NCBI GenBank assembly: GCA_017614465.1
Contig: JAGABW010000101.1
Coordinates: forward strand, 1-46,252
Length of the DNA: 46,252 bases
Direction of reading: 5' to 3'
From: Bacteroidaceae bacterium
GTDB taxonomy: Bacteria; Bacteroidota; Bacteroidia; Bacteroidales; Bacteroidaceae
Below, piece after piece: positions 27,218 through 36,192 of this stretch (position 1 is its first letter; each line of letters starts with the position of its first letter). A model generated the notes under the pieces. The model was not told where the DNA came from. It did not search any database and worked only from the letters and a program-made list of their open reading frames with translations. Made by a program: the position numbers and the translations under genes.

Positions 27218-27967
27218 TTAAATCATATATTTTCTAATACCATAAAAGGCATAATGGACAAAATAATATAATGAAGTAAAAAAGCCTAAACGTAGATGTT
27301 TTCTATAGATATTCCATTGAAACCTTGCTGTTTGGAATTTATTACCTGAACGGGAACTTTTAGATTCACGATAAAGAGCATGAAGTTTCTGGGTATTATG
27401 TGCTATATATCCTTTTTTAAGAATTGTAAGCAAAAAGATATAATCTTCAACATCTGTATTCAAGAAACGATCATTGCCAATTGCTTCTTTTGTTATCAAT
27501 AATGTTAACCACGGAATACTATTAGATTTTAGTAATTGATTGTAATTATAAGAAGCTGAAGATTTAACAACCCTATTTCTTCTTTCCCCCGAAGGAGATA
27601 TTTTCTCATAATATGAGAAAACCATATGATAATTATTCTTCTCTGCAAAATCTACCTGACATTGTAATTTATCAGCCAGCCAAACATCATCACTATCTAA
27701 GAATGCAATATATTTGCCCTTTGCATAATCTATAGCCATATTTCGTGGTTTAGCTGGTGACCCCGAAGATTTCTCTAATCGGTAATAACGTATTCTTGGA
27801 TCTTTAGCTATATAATCCTCTATTACTTGTCGGCTATTGTCTGTGGAGCCATCATCTACTATAATCATCTCCCAGTCATTGAACGTTTGAGCAATGACTG
27901 AATCTATAACTACTGGCAAATACTCACCAGAATTATAACATGGAGTAATTATTGATACTAATGGCAT
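27218..27967 (-). CDS. Glycosyltransferase family 2
   Basis: 249 residues. GT-A fold: VSIITPCYNSGEYLPVVIDS at the N-terminus, IIVDDGSTDNS, and FLDSDDVW with the metal-binding DxD. The C-terminal third is shorter than in many GT2 and ends in a hydrophobic/aromatic segment (FFTSLYYFVHYAFYG) that may touch the membrane. It probably adds one sugar to the lipid-linked repeat unit. Last gene of the polysaccharide locus, with its own -7-like element upstream. Confidence 0.9.
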   Translation of the reverse strand: MPLVSIITPCYNSGEYLPVVIDSVIAQTFNDWEMIIVDDGSTDNSRQVIEDYIAKDPRIRYYRLEKSSGSPAKPRNMAIDYAKGKYIAFLDSDDVWLADKLQCQVDFAEKNNYHMVFSYYEKISPSGERRNRVVKSSASYNYNQLLKSNSIPWLTLLITKEAIGNDRFLNTDVEDYIFLLTILKKGYIAHNTQKLHALYRESKSSRSGNKFQTARFQWNIYRKHLRLGFFTSLYYFVHYAFYGIRKYMI

Positions 27968-27998
27968 TATCCTTATGATTACTTAACTAATTTGCGTA

Positions 27999-28006
27999 CA
28001 AAAGTA
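27999..28006 (-). promoter_or_regulatory. -7-like element before the GT2 gene
   Basis: Minus strand TACTTTTG, 32 bases before the GT2 ATG, in a 109-base gap between the GT4 and GT2 genes. No -33 match, so it may be only a weak internal promoter. Confidence 0.4.
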
Positions 28007-28076
28007 ATAAAAATTTATCACTTTTCTTGATGTAATTATTAGAAATTCAAAAATAAACGTAAGATTTATTAACTTT

Positions 28077-29183
28077 TCAATAATTATTTGTTGTTTCGAA
28101 AAAATGTTGGATAGCAGATTCTAATTTCTTAAAATCTTCGTTCCACGTTGTTTCATGACATTTGAACTCTACCAAATTATCATGTACACTACTCAAACGA
28201 TTCCCATCACTAACAAATCCATTCAATAACTCTTTTATTGACTCAACGGAATAAGGATTTACCTTAAAACCAATTTTATTTGCATCTGCATAATCCCCCA
28301 ACATTGTTTGATCGGAATAGACTGCAGGAATAGTGTAGGCAATAGATTCATGGAATTTATTTGAAATAGCATACTTCACGTTGAAGTCCTTATTTGGATA
28401 CGCTGCCCAAATCACATCAGAGTCACCATACAGATGTCCTATATCTTCATATTTATATTCACCTGTACAATGAATATTTGTTAATGATTGCGTGTATTTC
28501 TTCAGTGTTTCATAATCGGGACCATACCCATGATAGTATAACTGAAAACGATTATCATTTCTAACAGCATCTGCAAGATTTTTTAATATGCTAACATATC
28601 TTATATTACCAAGAAAAACAACACGCAATGGGAATTGAGAAGAATATTCCACACTTTGTGTCTGAATGGTAGGTTTATTTTCCAACACAAGTTGTGGATA
28701 TTTCTTAGGATAAATCTGAGTATAGAAACGAGATGCATGAATAGTCAATGCAGCTTTGTTCATGTAATAGTGTTCTATGAGATTCAAGAACTTACGACCG
28801 AGTAATGGTCCTGTAGGTGCATCAAGATTTTCGTATATAAGCATCTGGTTCTTGCGTAACGATGGCAGCATCAGCAAATTATTCCAATGCGAAGCAATGA
28901 TAATGTCGGGATTAATATTTTTTATTTCCGCACAACAGAACTTTCTATAGCCCAATAATCCGAATAGTTTATGAAGCTTATTTCCGTATTTTGCCGGACG
29001 TTTAAATAAGTGATAATGTTTGTCTGATGAATCTTCTTGATATTTATTCTCTCGATCCCACGAAATGACATGAATCTCGGCATTTGGGAAACTTAATGCC
29101 AAGGAATCCAATATCTTAGTGTTTCTGGTATTAATTGGAACACTCTCATCCACCAAAACGATCTTTTTAATATTATCTATCAT
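28077..29183 (-). CDS. Glycosyltransferase family 4-like
   Basis: 368 residues, GT-B layout. The N-terminal domain has IIIASHWNNLLMLPSLRK and LTIHASRFY. The C-terminal nucleotide-sugar domain has VVFLGNIRYVSILKNLADAV, IHCTGEYKYEDIGHLYGDSD and FHESIAYTIPAVYSD, with the E in HESIAY at the usual EX7E position. The overall match to GT4 is moderate; donor and acceptor are unknown. It lies between wecB and the GT2 gene in the locus. Confidence 0.82.
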   Translation of the reverse strand: MIDNIKKIVLVDESVPINTRNTKILDSLALSFPNAEIHVISWDRENKYQEDSSDKHYHLFKRPAKYGNKLHKLFGLLGYRKFCCAEIKNINPDIIIASHWNNLLMLPSLRKNQMLIYENLDAPTGPLLGRKFLNLIEHYYMNKAALTIHASRFYTQIYPKKYPQLVLENKPTIQTQSVEYSSQFPLRVVFLGNIRYVSILKNLADAVRNDNRFQLYYHGYGPDYETLKKYTQSLTNIHCTGEYKYEDIGHLYGDSDVIWAAYPNKDFNVKYAISNKFHESIAYTIPAVYSDQTMLGDYADANKIGFKVNPYSVESIKELLNGFVSDGNRLSSVHDNLVEFKCHETTWNEDFKKLESAIQHFFETTNNY

Positions 29184-29264
29184 GAAAACAATCTTATTAT
29201 GATTTAATCGTCCACCATTAATCTCAACGATGGAAGAAACATTATGCTTATATAACGTTATTCT

Positions 29265-30422
29265 TTATAAATTATTATGTAATATCTCAACAATACGTTT
29301 ACATGCCTTTCCGTCACCATATGGATTAACTGCTTTACTCATCTTTTCATAAGCAGATTTATCTTCAAGCAATGTACTTACTTCGTCAACAATTAGTTTA
29401 CGATTAGTACCAACAAGATGTACTGTTCCACTATCCAATGCTTCTGGGCGTTCTGTTGTGTCACGCATTACAAGGACTGGCTTTCCTAAACCAGGAGCCT
29501 CTTCCTGAATACCTCCAGAGTCTGTCAACACCAACGTAGAATGATTCATCAGATATACAAACTCAAGATATTGTAATGGTTCTATGAAAAACATATTACC
29601 AAGATTACTCAAATCTTCTCCGAAAATCTCATGAATAGGCTTACGTACATTTGGGTTAAGGTGCATCGGATAAACAAAATCGACATCAGGATATTTTTGC
29701 GTCAGATCTTTTATTGCATTAACGATATTGATAAATCCTTCACCAAAATTCTCACGTCTATGACCTGTTATCAAAACCAATTTTCTGCCATCTGCAAGAC
29801 GTGAAATATCATACCCTGATTTTGCCAGGATATTTATCTGCTCGTTTGCAAGTTTTTCATCATTTTGCAGTTTATCCACCACCAGATGTAATGCATCAAT
29901 GACGGTATTTCCTGTCACATAAATATCGCCTTGAGCAGATTCCTTCTTGAGATTACTTTCAGACAAAGGAGTTGGAGAAAAATTATATGTTGAAATTCTA
30001 CCTGTTATCTGTCGGTTCATTTCCTCTGGCCATGGAGAATATATATTATGTGTTCTCAATCCAGCTTCAACATGTCCAACAGGAATTTGTTGATAGAATG
30101 CAGCAAGAGCCGCTGCTGTTGAGGTTGTTGTATCACCATGAACAAGCACAACGTCAGGTTTAATTTCTTTGAATATATCTCGCATACCTGTCAACACACG
30201 TGACGTGATATCAGTCAGGTCTTGTCCTTGTTTCATTATATTCAAGTCATAATCGGGTTTTACGTTGAATATGTTTAATACTTGATCCAACATCTCCCTA
30301 TGCTGTCCAGTCACACACACAATCGTTTGAAAATCACTTGGGTGTTTCTGAAATTCTTTTACTAACGGGCACATCTTTATTGCTTCTGGACGTGTACCGA
30401 AAACAAGCATAACTCTCTTCAT
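29265..30422 (-). CDS. wecB: UDP-N-acetylglucosamine 2-epimerase (non-hydrolysing)
   Basis: 385 residues. It interconverts UDP-GlcNAc and UDP-ManNAc. FGTRPEAIKMCPLV at the start, HGDTTTSTAAALAAFYQQIP, GHVEAGLRTHNIYSPWPEE, GHRRENFGEGF and TDSGGIQEEAPGLGKPVLVM are all diagnostic. No WecC-type UDP-ManNAc dehydrogenase is in the window, so the sugar may be used as ManNAc itself, or the dehydrogenase is elsewhere. Confidence 0.96.
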   Translation of the reverse strand: MKRVMLVFGTRPEAIKMCPLVKEFQKHPSDFQTIVCVTGQHREMLDQVLNIFNVKPDYDLNIMKQGQDLTDITSRVLTGMRDIFKEIKPDVVLVHGDTTTSTAAALAAFYQQIPVGHVEAGLRTHNIYSPWPEEMNRQITGRISTYNFSPTPLSESNLKKESAQGDIYVTGNTVIDALHLVVDKLQNDEKLANEQINILAKSGYDISRLADGRKLVLITGHRRENFGEGFINIVNAIKDLTQKYPDVDFVYPMHLNPNVRKPIHEIFGEDLSNLGNMFFIEPLQYLEFVYLMNHSTLVLTDSGGIQEEAPGLGKPVLVMRDTTERPEALDSGTVHLVGTNRKLIVDEVSTLLEDKSAYEKMSKAVNPYGDGKACKRIVEILHNNL

Positions 30423-30464
30423 AATCTATCTTATTTTTATACAGCACTTCATAATTATTAATAA

Positions 30465-31619
30465 TCATTCATCTATCACAGAGCGTAGAGCATTTATATA
30501 CCCATGTCCGTCTTTCAAGTCGGGTTCCATATAATTACCTTCAGCCCATTCGTTCCATGATTTCAGGAACAAGATTCTGTGTTCTGGTTCTCTGTCTTCC
30601 AAAAAAGTCAAGGCATGGCGAACATGTTCTGCAAACTTATCTGGAGAACTGCCTACATATACACCATCCGAATTGCCTACTCGAGCAGTTCTATCCCACT
30701 GAGGTAATATGGTTGGATATACATTTTCCCATTTATCCTCTGGTGCGAAATATCCCTTTACAGTCTTAGAATAGTTATAATTTGAATGTTTGTTTAACCC
30801 AAACTTATTTAATACAGCCTCTGTTAGATTCAGATATTTTCCCTTACTTAACAATTCACCTCGACGTTTTCCAAAAGAGTTTACTGCATCAAATCCCAAA
30901 GACAACGCATAATTATATAAATCCGCACTACTTTTCAAATTTGGCAATGCTCTATGTTGTTTTCCTGAAGAATCAATTGTCGCAGATAATGTTGACGGCA
31001 TCATCGCTATGAAATAGAATCCTGGCAATCCGTTTTCTTTTGCCAGATTTTGCCAAACAGACATGAATGTCTTCACATCAGAGAATGTCAATATATCATA
31101 GATGACAAAAATCAACTTACCATCAACGGTCATATATCTACGATCCTTGAAAGCATCCAACAATGTATAAAAATGCTCTGTATAATCATCAACGCCTTCA
31201 TAACACTGTTCCATAAGGACTGAAGTCTTCACACGTGCAGAAGATTGCTCCCATGTTTTATTTGACCATGTATGATTTGCCCAACAGATACAGAATGGAA
31301 AATCTGGCTTTCCAGATGCTACCACCTCATTAAACGGACGTTCCAATAATTGCTTGCCCTTACCAAACCAATAATGATAATAGCAAAATCCTTCTACTCC
31401 GGCTTCACGTGCTAAAGCCGCTTGTTGTTCACGAACTTCTGGCACACGCAAATCATAATAGCCCAAATCTGCAGGGACCTTTGGTTGGTAATGTCCTCTA
31501 AACAAAGGTTTAGCACGTCCCACATTTGTCCATTCCGTAAATCCCTTTCCCCACCACTCGTCATTCTCTGGGATTGGGTGAAACTGAGGTAAATATAATG
31601 CAATAACTCTTGCTTTCAT
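30465..31619 (-). CDS. WbsX-type GH99-like protein
   Basis: 384 residues. The opening VIALYLPQFHPIPENDEWWG then KGFTEWTNV, GFCYYHYWFGKG, FCICWANHTWSNKTW and the closing LKSWNEWAEGNYMEPD are the WbsX family (Pfam GHF99-like), common in polysaccharide loci. The fold is a TIM barrel related to endo-mannanases. Whether these proteins transfer or hydrolyse is not settled. It overlaps the preceding acyltransferase by four bases (ATGA). Confidence 0.92.
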   Translation of the reverse strand: MKARVIALYLPQFHPIPENDEWWGKGFTEWTNVGRAKPLFRGHYQPKVPADLGYYDLRVPEVREQQAALAREAGVEGFCYYHYWFGKGKQLLERPFNEVVASGKPDFPFCICWANHTWSNKTWEQSSARVKTSVLMEQCYEGVDDYTEHFYTLLDAFKDRRYMTVDGKLIFVIYDILTFSDVKTFMSVWQNLAKENGLPGFYFIAMMPSTLSATIDSSGKQHRALPNLKSSADLYNYALSLGFDAVNSFGKRRGELLSKGKYLNLTEAVLNKFGLNKHSNYNYSKTVKGYFAPEDKWENVYPTILPQWDRTARVGNSDGVYVGSSPDKFAEHVRHALTFLEDREPEHRILFLKSWNEWAEGNYMEPDLKDGHGYINALRSVIDE

Positions 31620-32182
31620 AATTCAATCTGTTTAACGATTCTTGCAGGAACACCTGCTACCATCGTATTTGATGGTACATCTTTTGTTACGACGCTATTT
31701 GCTGCTACAATCACCCCATCGCCTACTGAGACTCCTGGCATAATACAAACATTATTGCCTAACCATACATTATTACCAATAGTAACAGATCCTTTAGAAT
31801 ACAAAGGACGGTCGATTGGAGGCAAAACGATATTGTTTTTATCGAATTGTCCATGAGCATTATCTGTTATGAGAACATTTGTTCCAGTTAACAGATTATC
31901 ACCAATAGAAATCTTGTTGCATGAAGTGACATGGCAATTATCACCGAAATGACAATCTTTACCGATAGTTATACTTGGATGAAAACATTCACCAGCATAT
32001 GTATCCCAAGCCGTTAGACGCATTCCCTTTCCAAATGTCGTCATTGAATCAACTGAAATATATTTCAACCCATATAGCAACGTCGACGGAAAACAAAATA
32101 AGACACGTTTACCACAATATGATAATTTGTGACTTATCAATATTGAGTAAATATGACTTATTATTTTGTTTATTATTGACAT
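31616..32182 (-). CDS. Hexapeptide-repeat O-acetyltransferase
   Basis: 188 residues of left-handed beta-helix: IGKDCHFGDNCHV, ISIGDNLLTGTNVLITDNAH with the catalytic-type His, SVTIGNNVWLGNNVCIMPGV, and VIVAANSVVTKDVPSNTMVA then GVPARIVK, typical of the WcaF/LacA/NodL group. It probably acetylates a sugar of the repeat unit. Translationally coupled to the WbsX gene. Confidence 0.92.
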   Translation of the reverse strand: MSIINKIISHIYSILISHKLSYCGKRVLFCFPSTLLYGLKYISVDSMTTFGKGMRLTAWDTYAGECFHPSITIGKDCHFGDNCHVTSCNKISIGDNLLTGTNVLITDNAHGQFDKNNIVLPPIDRPLYSKGSVTIGNNVWLGNNVCIMPGVSVGDGVIVAANSVVTKDVPSNTMVAGVPARIVKQIEL

Positions 32183-32187
32183 AAAAC

Positions 32188-33543
32188 TTATTTTTTTACA
32201 CTAATATTAATCTTTGGAAATTTCTTAGATTTCTGTTTTACGATATATATTCGTTTAGGATATTTCTTTATTAATCTCTCGTACAAATATAAATATAAAT
32301 ACAACATTAGGAAACAAGCCATCTTCAAATTTGCAGTATCAGAAAATGGGAACAGTGTCATTCCTCCTTGCATACAAATACACATAGTAAAATACAACAA
32401 CAATATTTGATGTACTTTCATTTCCTTATTTTTTGTTTGTATTCCTCTAAGTACCAATAAATTAAACACAACAAATATCAAGAAGGCTACAACAGGGCCA
32501 AAATCTATGGTAAAATCACCGACAAATGTAGTGAACACATCATCATTAATCAATAGATTATGAAAATACGCACGACGATCCATAAAGTTAATAGATGCAT
32601 TCGGATCGATGAGGCGTTTTATCAGATTAAATGTTCGGTCACCGTATCTTATTCCGTTGTTATCTAATCCGTAATTATTGAAATAAATGTTTCCTTGACC
32701 AATATACCAGTTTATATAATCGGTTACGGTTGACTGCTTCATTGTAGAGAAGCGACTGACTGTAATTGCAGAAATTGGTACTATAACCAAAATTGCGCCA
32801 ATTATTCCAGCTATATTTACTATACGGTTTATTGATTTTGATAAGAAACGGCGAAACAAAGTATAAGCTAACAACAATGTCATTACTGTATACATTACGG
32901 GACCACGTTGCCCGAGCATAATTGGTTGTAATATAGCAACGACTATGCAGATAAGCAAGCCAAAAATAAGCCAAAGATTTTTCTTTCTCATTGTCATGAA
33001 ATAAAACCACATAAAAATTGCGATTTCAGAACATGCATTAAAGAATATTGATAAAACATTTGTTGCAACTCCACCAGAATCAGAGGCCTCCTCCAATTGC
33101 TCCGAATATGCATCTTTTCCGGCATCAGTATCGGTAATCAGTTTTATGATACCATCCTGGAAATTCATCAGAACTTCAGGCAACATAACCACAGCACTTA
33201 TTATCAGTGCCACTGATAGTATATAAAGGAGTTTCGTATTGAGCGGGACTAATTTATCTACAGGATGATAATGGTGATATATTGTAGGACTCAATGCTAT
33301 CATTAGCATTATATACAGATATATAAACGGAAATAACGTTAATGGTTTAAAATCATAATAATCAAGAAAGAAAATTGGATTATTAAGGGTTATAATTGAA
33401 AAAAATGCATATAAAAAGTATGAACCTATGATTGTAGTACCAGCATCTACATTATGAAACTTCCAGTGATAAACGACAAAGGTCACTATCCATATTAGGA
33501 AGTAACCACATATTAGTATATTATCACTCAGTGTCGGATTCAT
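32188..33543 (-). CDS. wzy: Wzy-type polysaccharide repeat-unit polymerase
   Basis: 451 residues with about 11-12 transmembrane helices and a large soluble loop in the second half (about 285-345, RFSTMKQSTVTDYINWYIGQ to FVGDFTIDFGP). Topology and place next to Wzx fit the oligosaccharide repeat polymerase group, in which sequence is poorly conserved. It would join lipid-linked repeats in the periplasm. Its ATG overlaps the wzx stop (ATGA). Function is inferred from topology and context. Confidence 0.82.
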   Translation of the reverse strand: MNPTLSDNILICGYFLIWIVTFVVYHWKFHNVDAGTTIIGSYFLYAFFSIITLNNPIFFLDYYDFKPLTLFPFIYLYIMLMIALSPTIYHHYHPVDKLVPLNTKLLYILSVALIISAVVMLPEVLMNFQDGIIKLITDTDAGKDAYSEQLEEASDSGGVATNVLSIFFNACSEIAIFMWFYFMTMRKKNLWLIFGLLICIVVAILQPIMLGQRGPVMYTVMTLLLAYTLFRRFLSKSINRIVNIAGIIGAILVIVPISAITVSRFSTMKQSTVTDYINWYIGQGNIYFNNYGLDNNGIRYGDRTFNLIKRLIDPNASINFMDRRAYFHNLLINDDVFTTFVGDFTIDFGPVVAFLIFVVFNLLVLRGIQTKNKEMKVHQILLLYFTMCICMQGGMTLFPFSDTANLKMACFLMLYLYLYLYERLIKKYPKRIYIVKQKSKKFPKINISVKK

Positions 33544-35090
33544 ATTATACGTTTTATTAATTTAGAAACATATTTATTGACAAGCAGTTTCTCGCTTCGA
33601 TTAATTACAAGCAAATAACATAACCCGATCTGCAAAACAACTGTTGAGGAGAATACCACAATTAGTTTTAAGATTCGATCTTCTATTAATCCATGAATTC
33701 CCCAAACACACATGAAGGTTAAGGCCGTTACTATGATAGATCTTGTCAAAAATTTCAATAAATAATCCTTTACTGAAAAAACTTGATAATTCACTTTTAA
33801 AAGATATAATCTAATAAAATGCGCAATTATACATACTATAATCATTGAATATAGAACAGTTTCTGGAGGATATTCATAATAAAATAATCCACATGACACT
33901 GGAATACACAACAATAATATAGTATCAATATACAAATGATAGTTCTTTATGTTACCTGTTGCCTGCATGATAATTGTAATTGGATTTTGCATTGTAATTA
34001 CTGTGACGTAGATAATCATCAATCGGGCGAACTTAATCTTCAACTCAGAAACATCGGGCAACCATATATCCAAGACTGTAGGCATCTCAAAGATTAAAGG
34101 AATACCTATTATAGTAATAAAAAGTAATAAAGTCTTATTGCAGAACGAAAACAATAAATTCAGTTTTCCATATTCTTTTATCGAATAATTCTTAATCATT
34201 GCTGGACGTATTGCCAAAACAACACTTCCACATAATTGCATAAATGCGTTATATATTTGCATTGAAATGACAAAAGCCGATTCTGAAAATCTATAAAACT
34301 GATTTAACAACAAGAGATTTCCCTGGATCATTGCAGTACCTGCAAGCGAACCATAAAAAGTCCATCCTGAAAAGGTGAGCAATTCATGATATAGTTTCTT
34401 GTTCTTCTGCCATTTATAGCGACATTCCTGATATCTAATGACTGATACTGATATGTATGAGACTACGACCAGCAACGACACGCCCCACAAACCTAATCCA
34501 TAAAAAATCATATTATCAATATCAAACGCTCCAATAAGAAGTACAACTGCAAACTTCAAAAAACATTCCGCTGTTGTGATTATGGTATATATACCCATAT
34601 CTTCATGTGCCATGACAGCAGCCATGAAAGGAGTTTGAATTAGAATATTGATAAAAGAAAATATTGAAAATTGAAAAACCCAGTGTGATGCAAAGACTCT
34701 ATCTGGCGGTATTATCATTTTACATGAAACATACCAGAGACCTATTGTTTCGAACAATACTAAAGTCAAAAAAGCTAACGCTACATTTAGATTAATACTC
34801 TTGGAGAATATCTCGTTAAGCTTTTTATTGTCATTATTTGCTAACTCACATGAAAAAAAACGTTGTGTTGATATAGAAAGTACAGTACTTACGCAAGTTA
34901 ACATGATAACTACTCCTGCAACTGCGTTAAATAATCCATAATCATCATCACCAAGAGAATTCAATAATATACGTTGCGAATATAGACTTATTACCATCAA
35001 TATAAACATACGGACCAATAACAAGAAAGTATTTTTTGCTATTCGTCCAGATGGTTTAGAGACCGGCGTTCCTATATTCTCTTCACTCAT
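33540..35090 (-). CDS. wzx: Wzx-type lipid-linked oligosaccharide flippase
   Basis: 516 residues from ATG 35088-35090 (MSEENIGTPVSKPSGRIAKN); a TTG nine codons upstream also keeps the frame but would overlap wzz, so it is less likely. About 12-14 transmembrane helices of the MOP/PST flippase fold: LYSQRILLNSLGDDDYGLFN near the start, a mid LLLNQFYRFSESAFVISMQI. It moves undecaprenyl-PP-linked repeats across the inner membrane. Confidence 0.9.
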   Translation of the reverse strand: MSEENIGTPVSKPSGRIAKNTFLLLVRMFILMVISLYSQRILLNSLGDDDYGLFNAVAGVVIMLTCVSTVLSISTQRFFSCELANNDNKKLNEIFSKSINLNVALAFLTLVLFETIGLWYVSCKMIIPPDRVFASHWVFQFSIFSFINILIQTPFMAAVMAHEDMGIYTIITTAECFLKFAVVLLIGAFDIDNMIFYGLGLWGVSLLVVVSYISVSVIRYQECRYKWQKNKKLYHELLTFSGWTFYGSLAGTAMIQGNLLLLNQFYRFSESAFVISMQIYNAFMQLCGSVVLAIRPAMIKNYSIKEYGKLNLLFSFCNKTLLLFITIIGIPLIFEMPTVLDIWLPDVSELKIKFARLMIIYVTVITMQNPITIIMQATGNIKNYHLYIDTILLLCIPVSCGLFYYEYPPETVLYSMIIVCIIAHFIRLYLLKVNYQVFSVKDYLLKFLTRSIIVTALTFMCVWGIHGLIEDRILKLIVVFSSTVVLQIGLCYLLVINRSEKLLVNKYVSKLIKRII

Positions 35091-35097
35091 ATTATGC

Positions 35098-36186
35098 TTA
35101 TGAATTTTCCTCCTCAATATTTGTTTCTTCTGGATTTGACTTTAACAATGAACTTATTGCAATTGACAAGGAAATCACAAACGCAAGAAATGTCATAACA
35201 ATTACAAAGATCATACGTTTTGGCCCTTCTGGTTTAGTTGGGACTGAAGCATTTTGCAACATCGTGAATGCTGGAGTACGTTCCTGAATTTTTGCTTTAG
35301 CTGCCTGCAACTGTGTATTCAGAAGATTATAAGCATTGTATTTTGACTGCATCTCATTTTCCAAATCATCACGTTCAGAAATATAAGCTTGCAGAATTGC
35401 ATCACGGTGGCTGTCACAATAAGCGGAATACTTTGCTGTTGCAATATCATATTCATGTTTAGCCTCTTGAGCTAATTTACTATAGTACTCATAGTCTTTA
35501 CGCGATTTGCTTGTACGATAGTTGGTTATGAAATTTTGCAGACGAGAGCATACGGAATCCGCTAATGTTGCACATACCAATGGATCTTGGTCTGTTACGT
35601 TAATAGTAATAACATTAGTTTTCTTGTCAACAGAACATTGAATACATTTCTTTACACCTTCCACAAGCTGAAATTCAGATTCAGAAAGCATAAATGGATC
35701 AACTTCATTCTCTTTACCCTTTGCTTTCTTCATCTTTGGCTTTGAAGAGAAAAACTCTTTTATATTAACAAAAATTGGATCCCATGGGGCAAATTTCTGG
35801 TGATTTTGCAAATAATCAAGATATGTTGTTTTAACCTTTTCATCTAATGTCTCAACATGTATGTCAAACAAACCGACGACGAAATCATTAGATTCAAACA
35901 AATCTGGATACAACATCGGATAGATTGCATCAGATGATGTCATGGAACCTATATCAAAACCAAATGAAGAAGCCAAATCACTTAAAGAGCTAACAGATGT
36001 TCCGTCTTCTTCAGGAGCAAGCATCACCTTAGTTGTATAATATCTTGGTATCTGTACTATTATTATTGCAGATAATACAGCCACAATGAGTGTAGGAAAT
36101 AAAAGTAATTTCCATTTCTTCAACAAATGCTTCTTTACTCGTTGCAGATCTATTATCGTTAATTGAACTATTTCCTTGTCTTTCAT
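35098..36186 (-). CDS. wzz: Wzz-type chain-length determinant
   Basis: 362 residues. Transmembrane helices at about 27-47 and 326-348 enclose a periplasmic domain with a coiled coil (about 225-300). RYYTTKVMLAPEED after TM1 and the Pro-rich VPTKPEGPKR before TM2 mark the Wzz/PCP family. There is no C-terminal kinase domain, unlike Wzc. It sets polymer length with Wzy and Wza. Six bases separate it from the exporter gene. Confidence 0.93.
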   Translation of the reverse strand: MKDKEIVQLTIIDLQRVKKHLLKKWKLLLFPTLIVAVLSAIIIVQIPRYYTTKVMLAPEEDGTSVSSLSDLASSFGFDIGSMTSSDAIYPMLYPDLFESNDFVVGLFDIHVETLDEKVKTTYLDYLQNHQKFAPWDPIFVNIKEFFSSKPKMKKAKGKENEVDPFMLSESEFQLVEGVKKCIQCSVDKKTNVITINVTDQDPLVCATLADSVCSRLQNFITNYRTSKSRKDYEYYSKLAQEAKHEYDIATAKYSAYCDSHRDAILQAYISERDDLENEMQSKYNAYNLLNTQLQAAKAKIQERTPAFTMLQNASVPTKPEGPKRMIFVIVMTFLAFVISLSIAISSLLKSNPEETNIEEENS

Positions 36187-36192
36187 AAAACC

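Noticed and set aside
35091..35117. Nine-codon extension of wzx from TTG
   Set aside because: It would overlap wzz by 20 bases while an ATG at 35090 leaves a 7-base gap. The AGGAGG within it is too far from that ATG to be a standard ribosome site but does not argue for the TTG.
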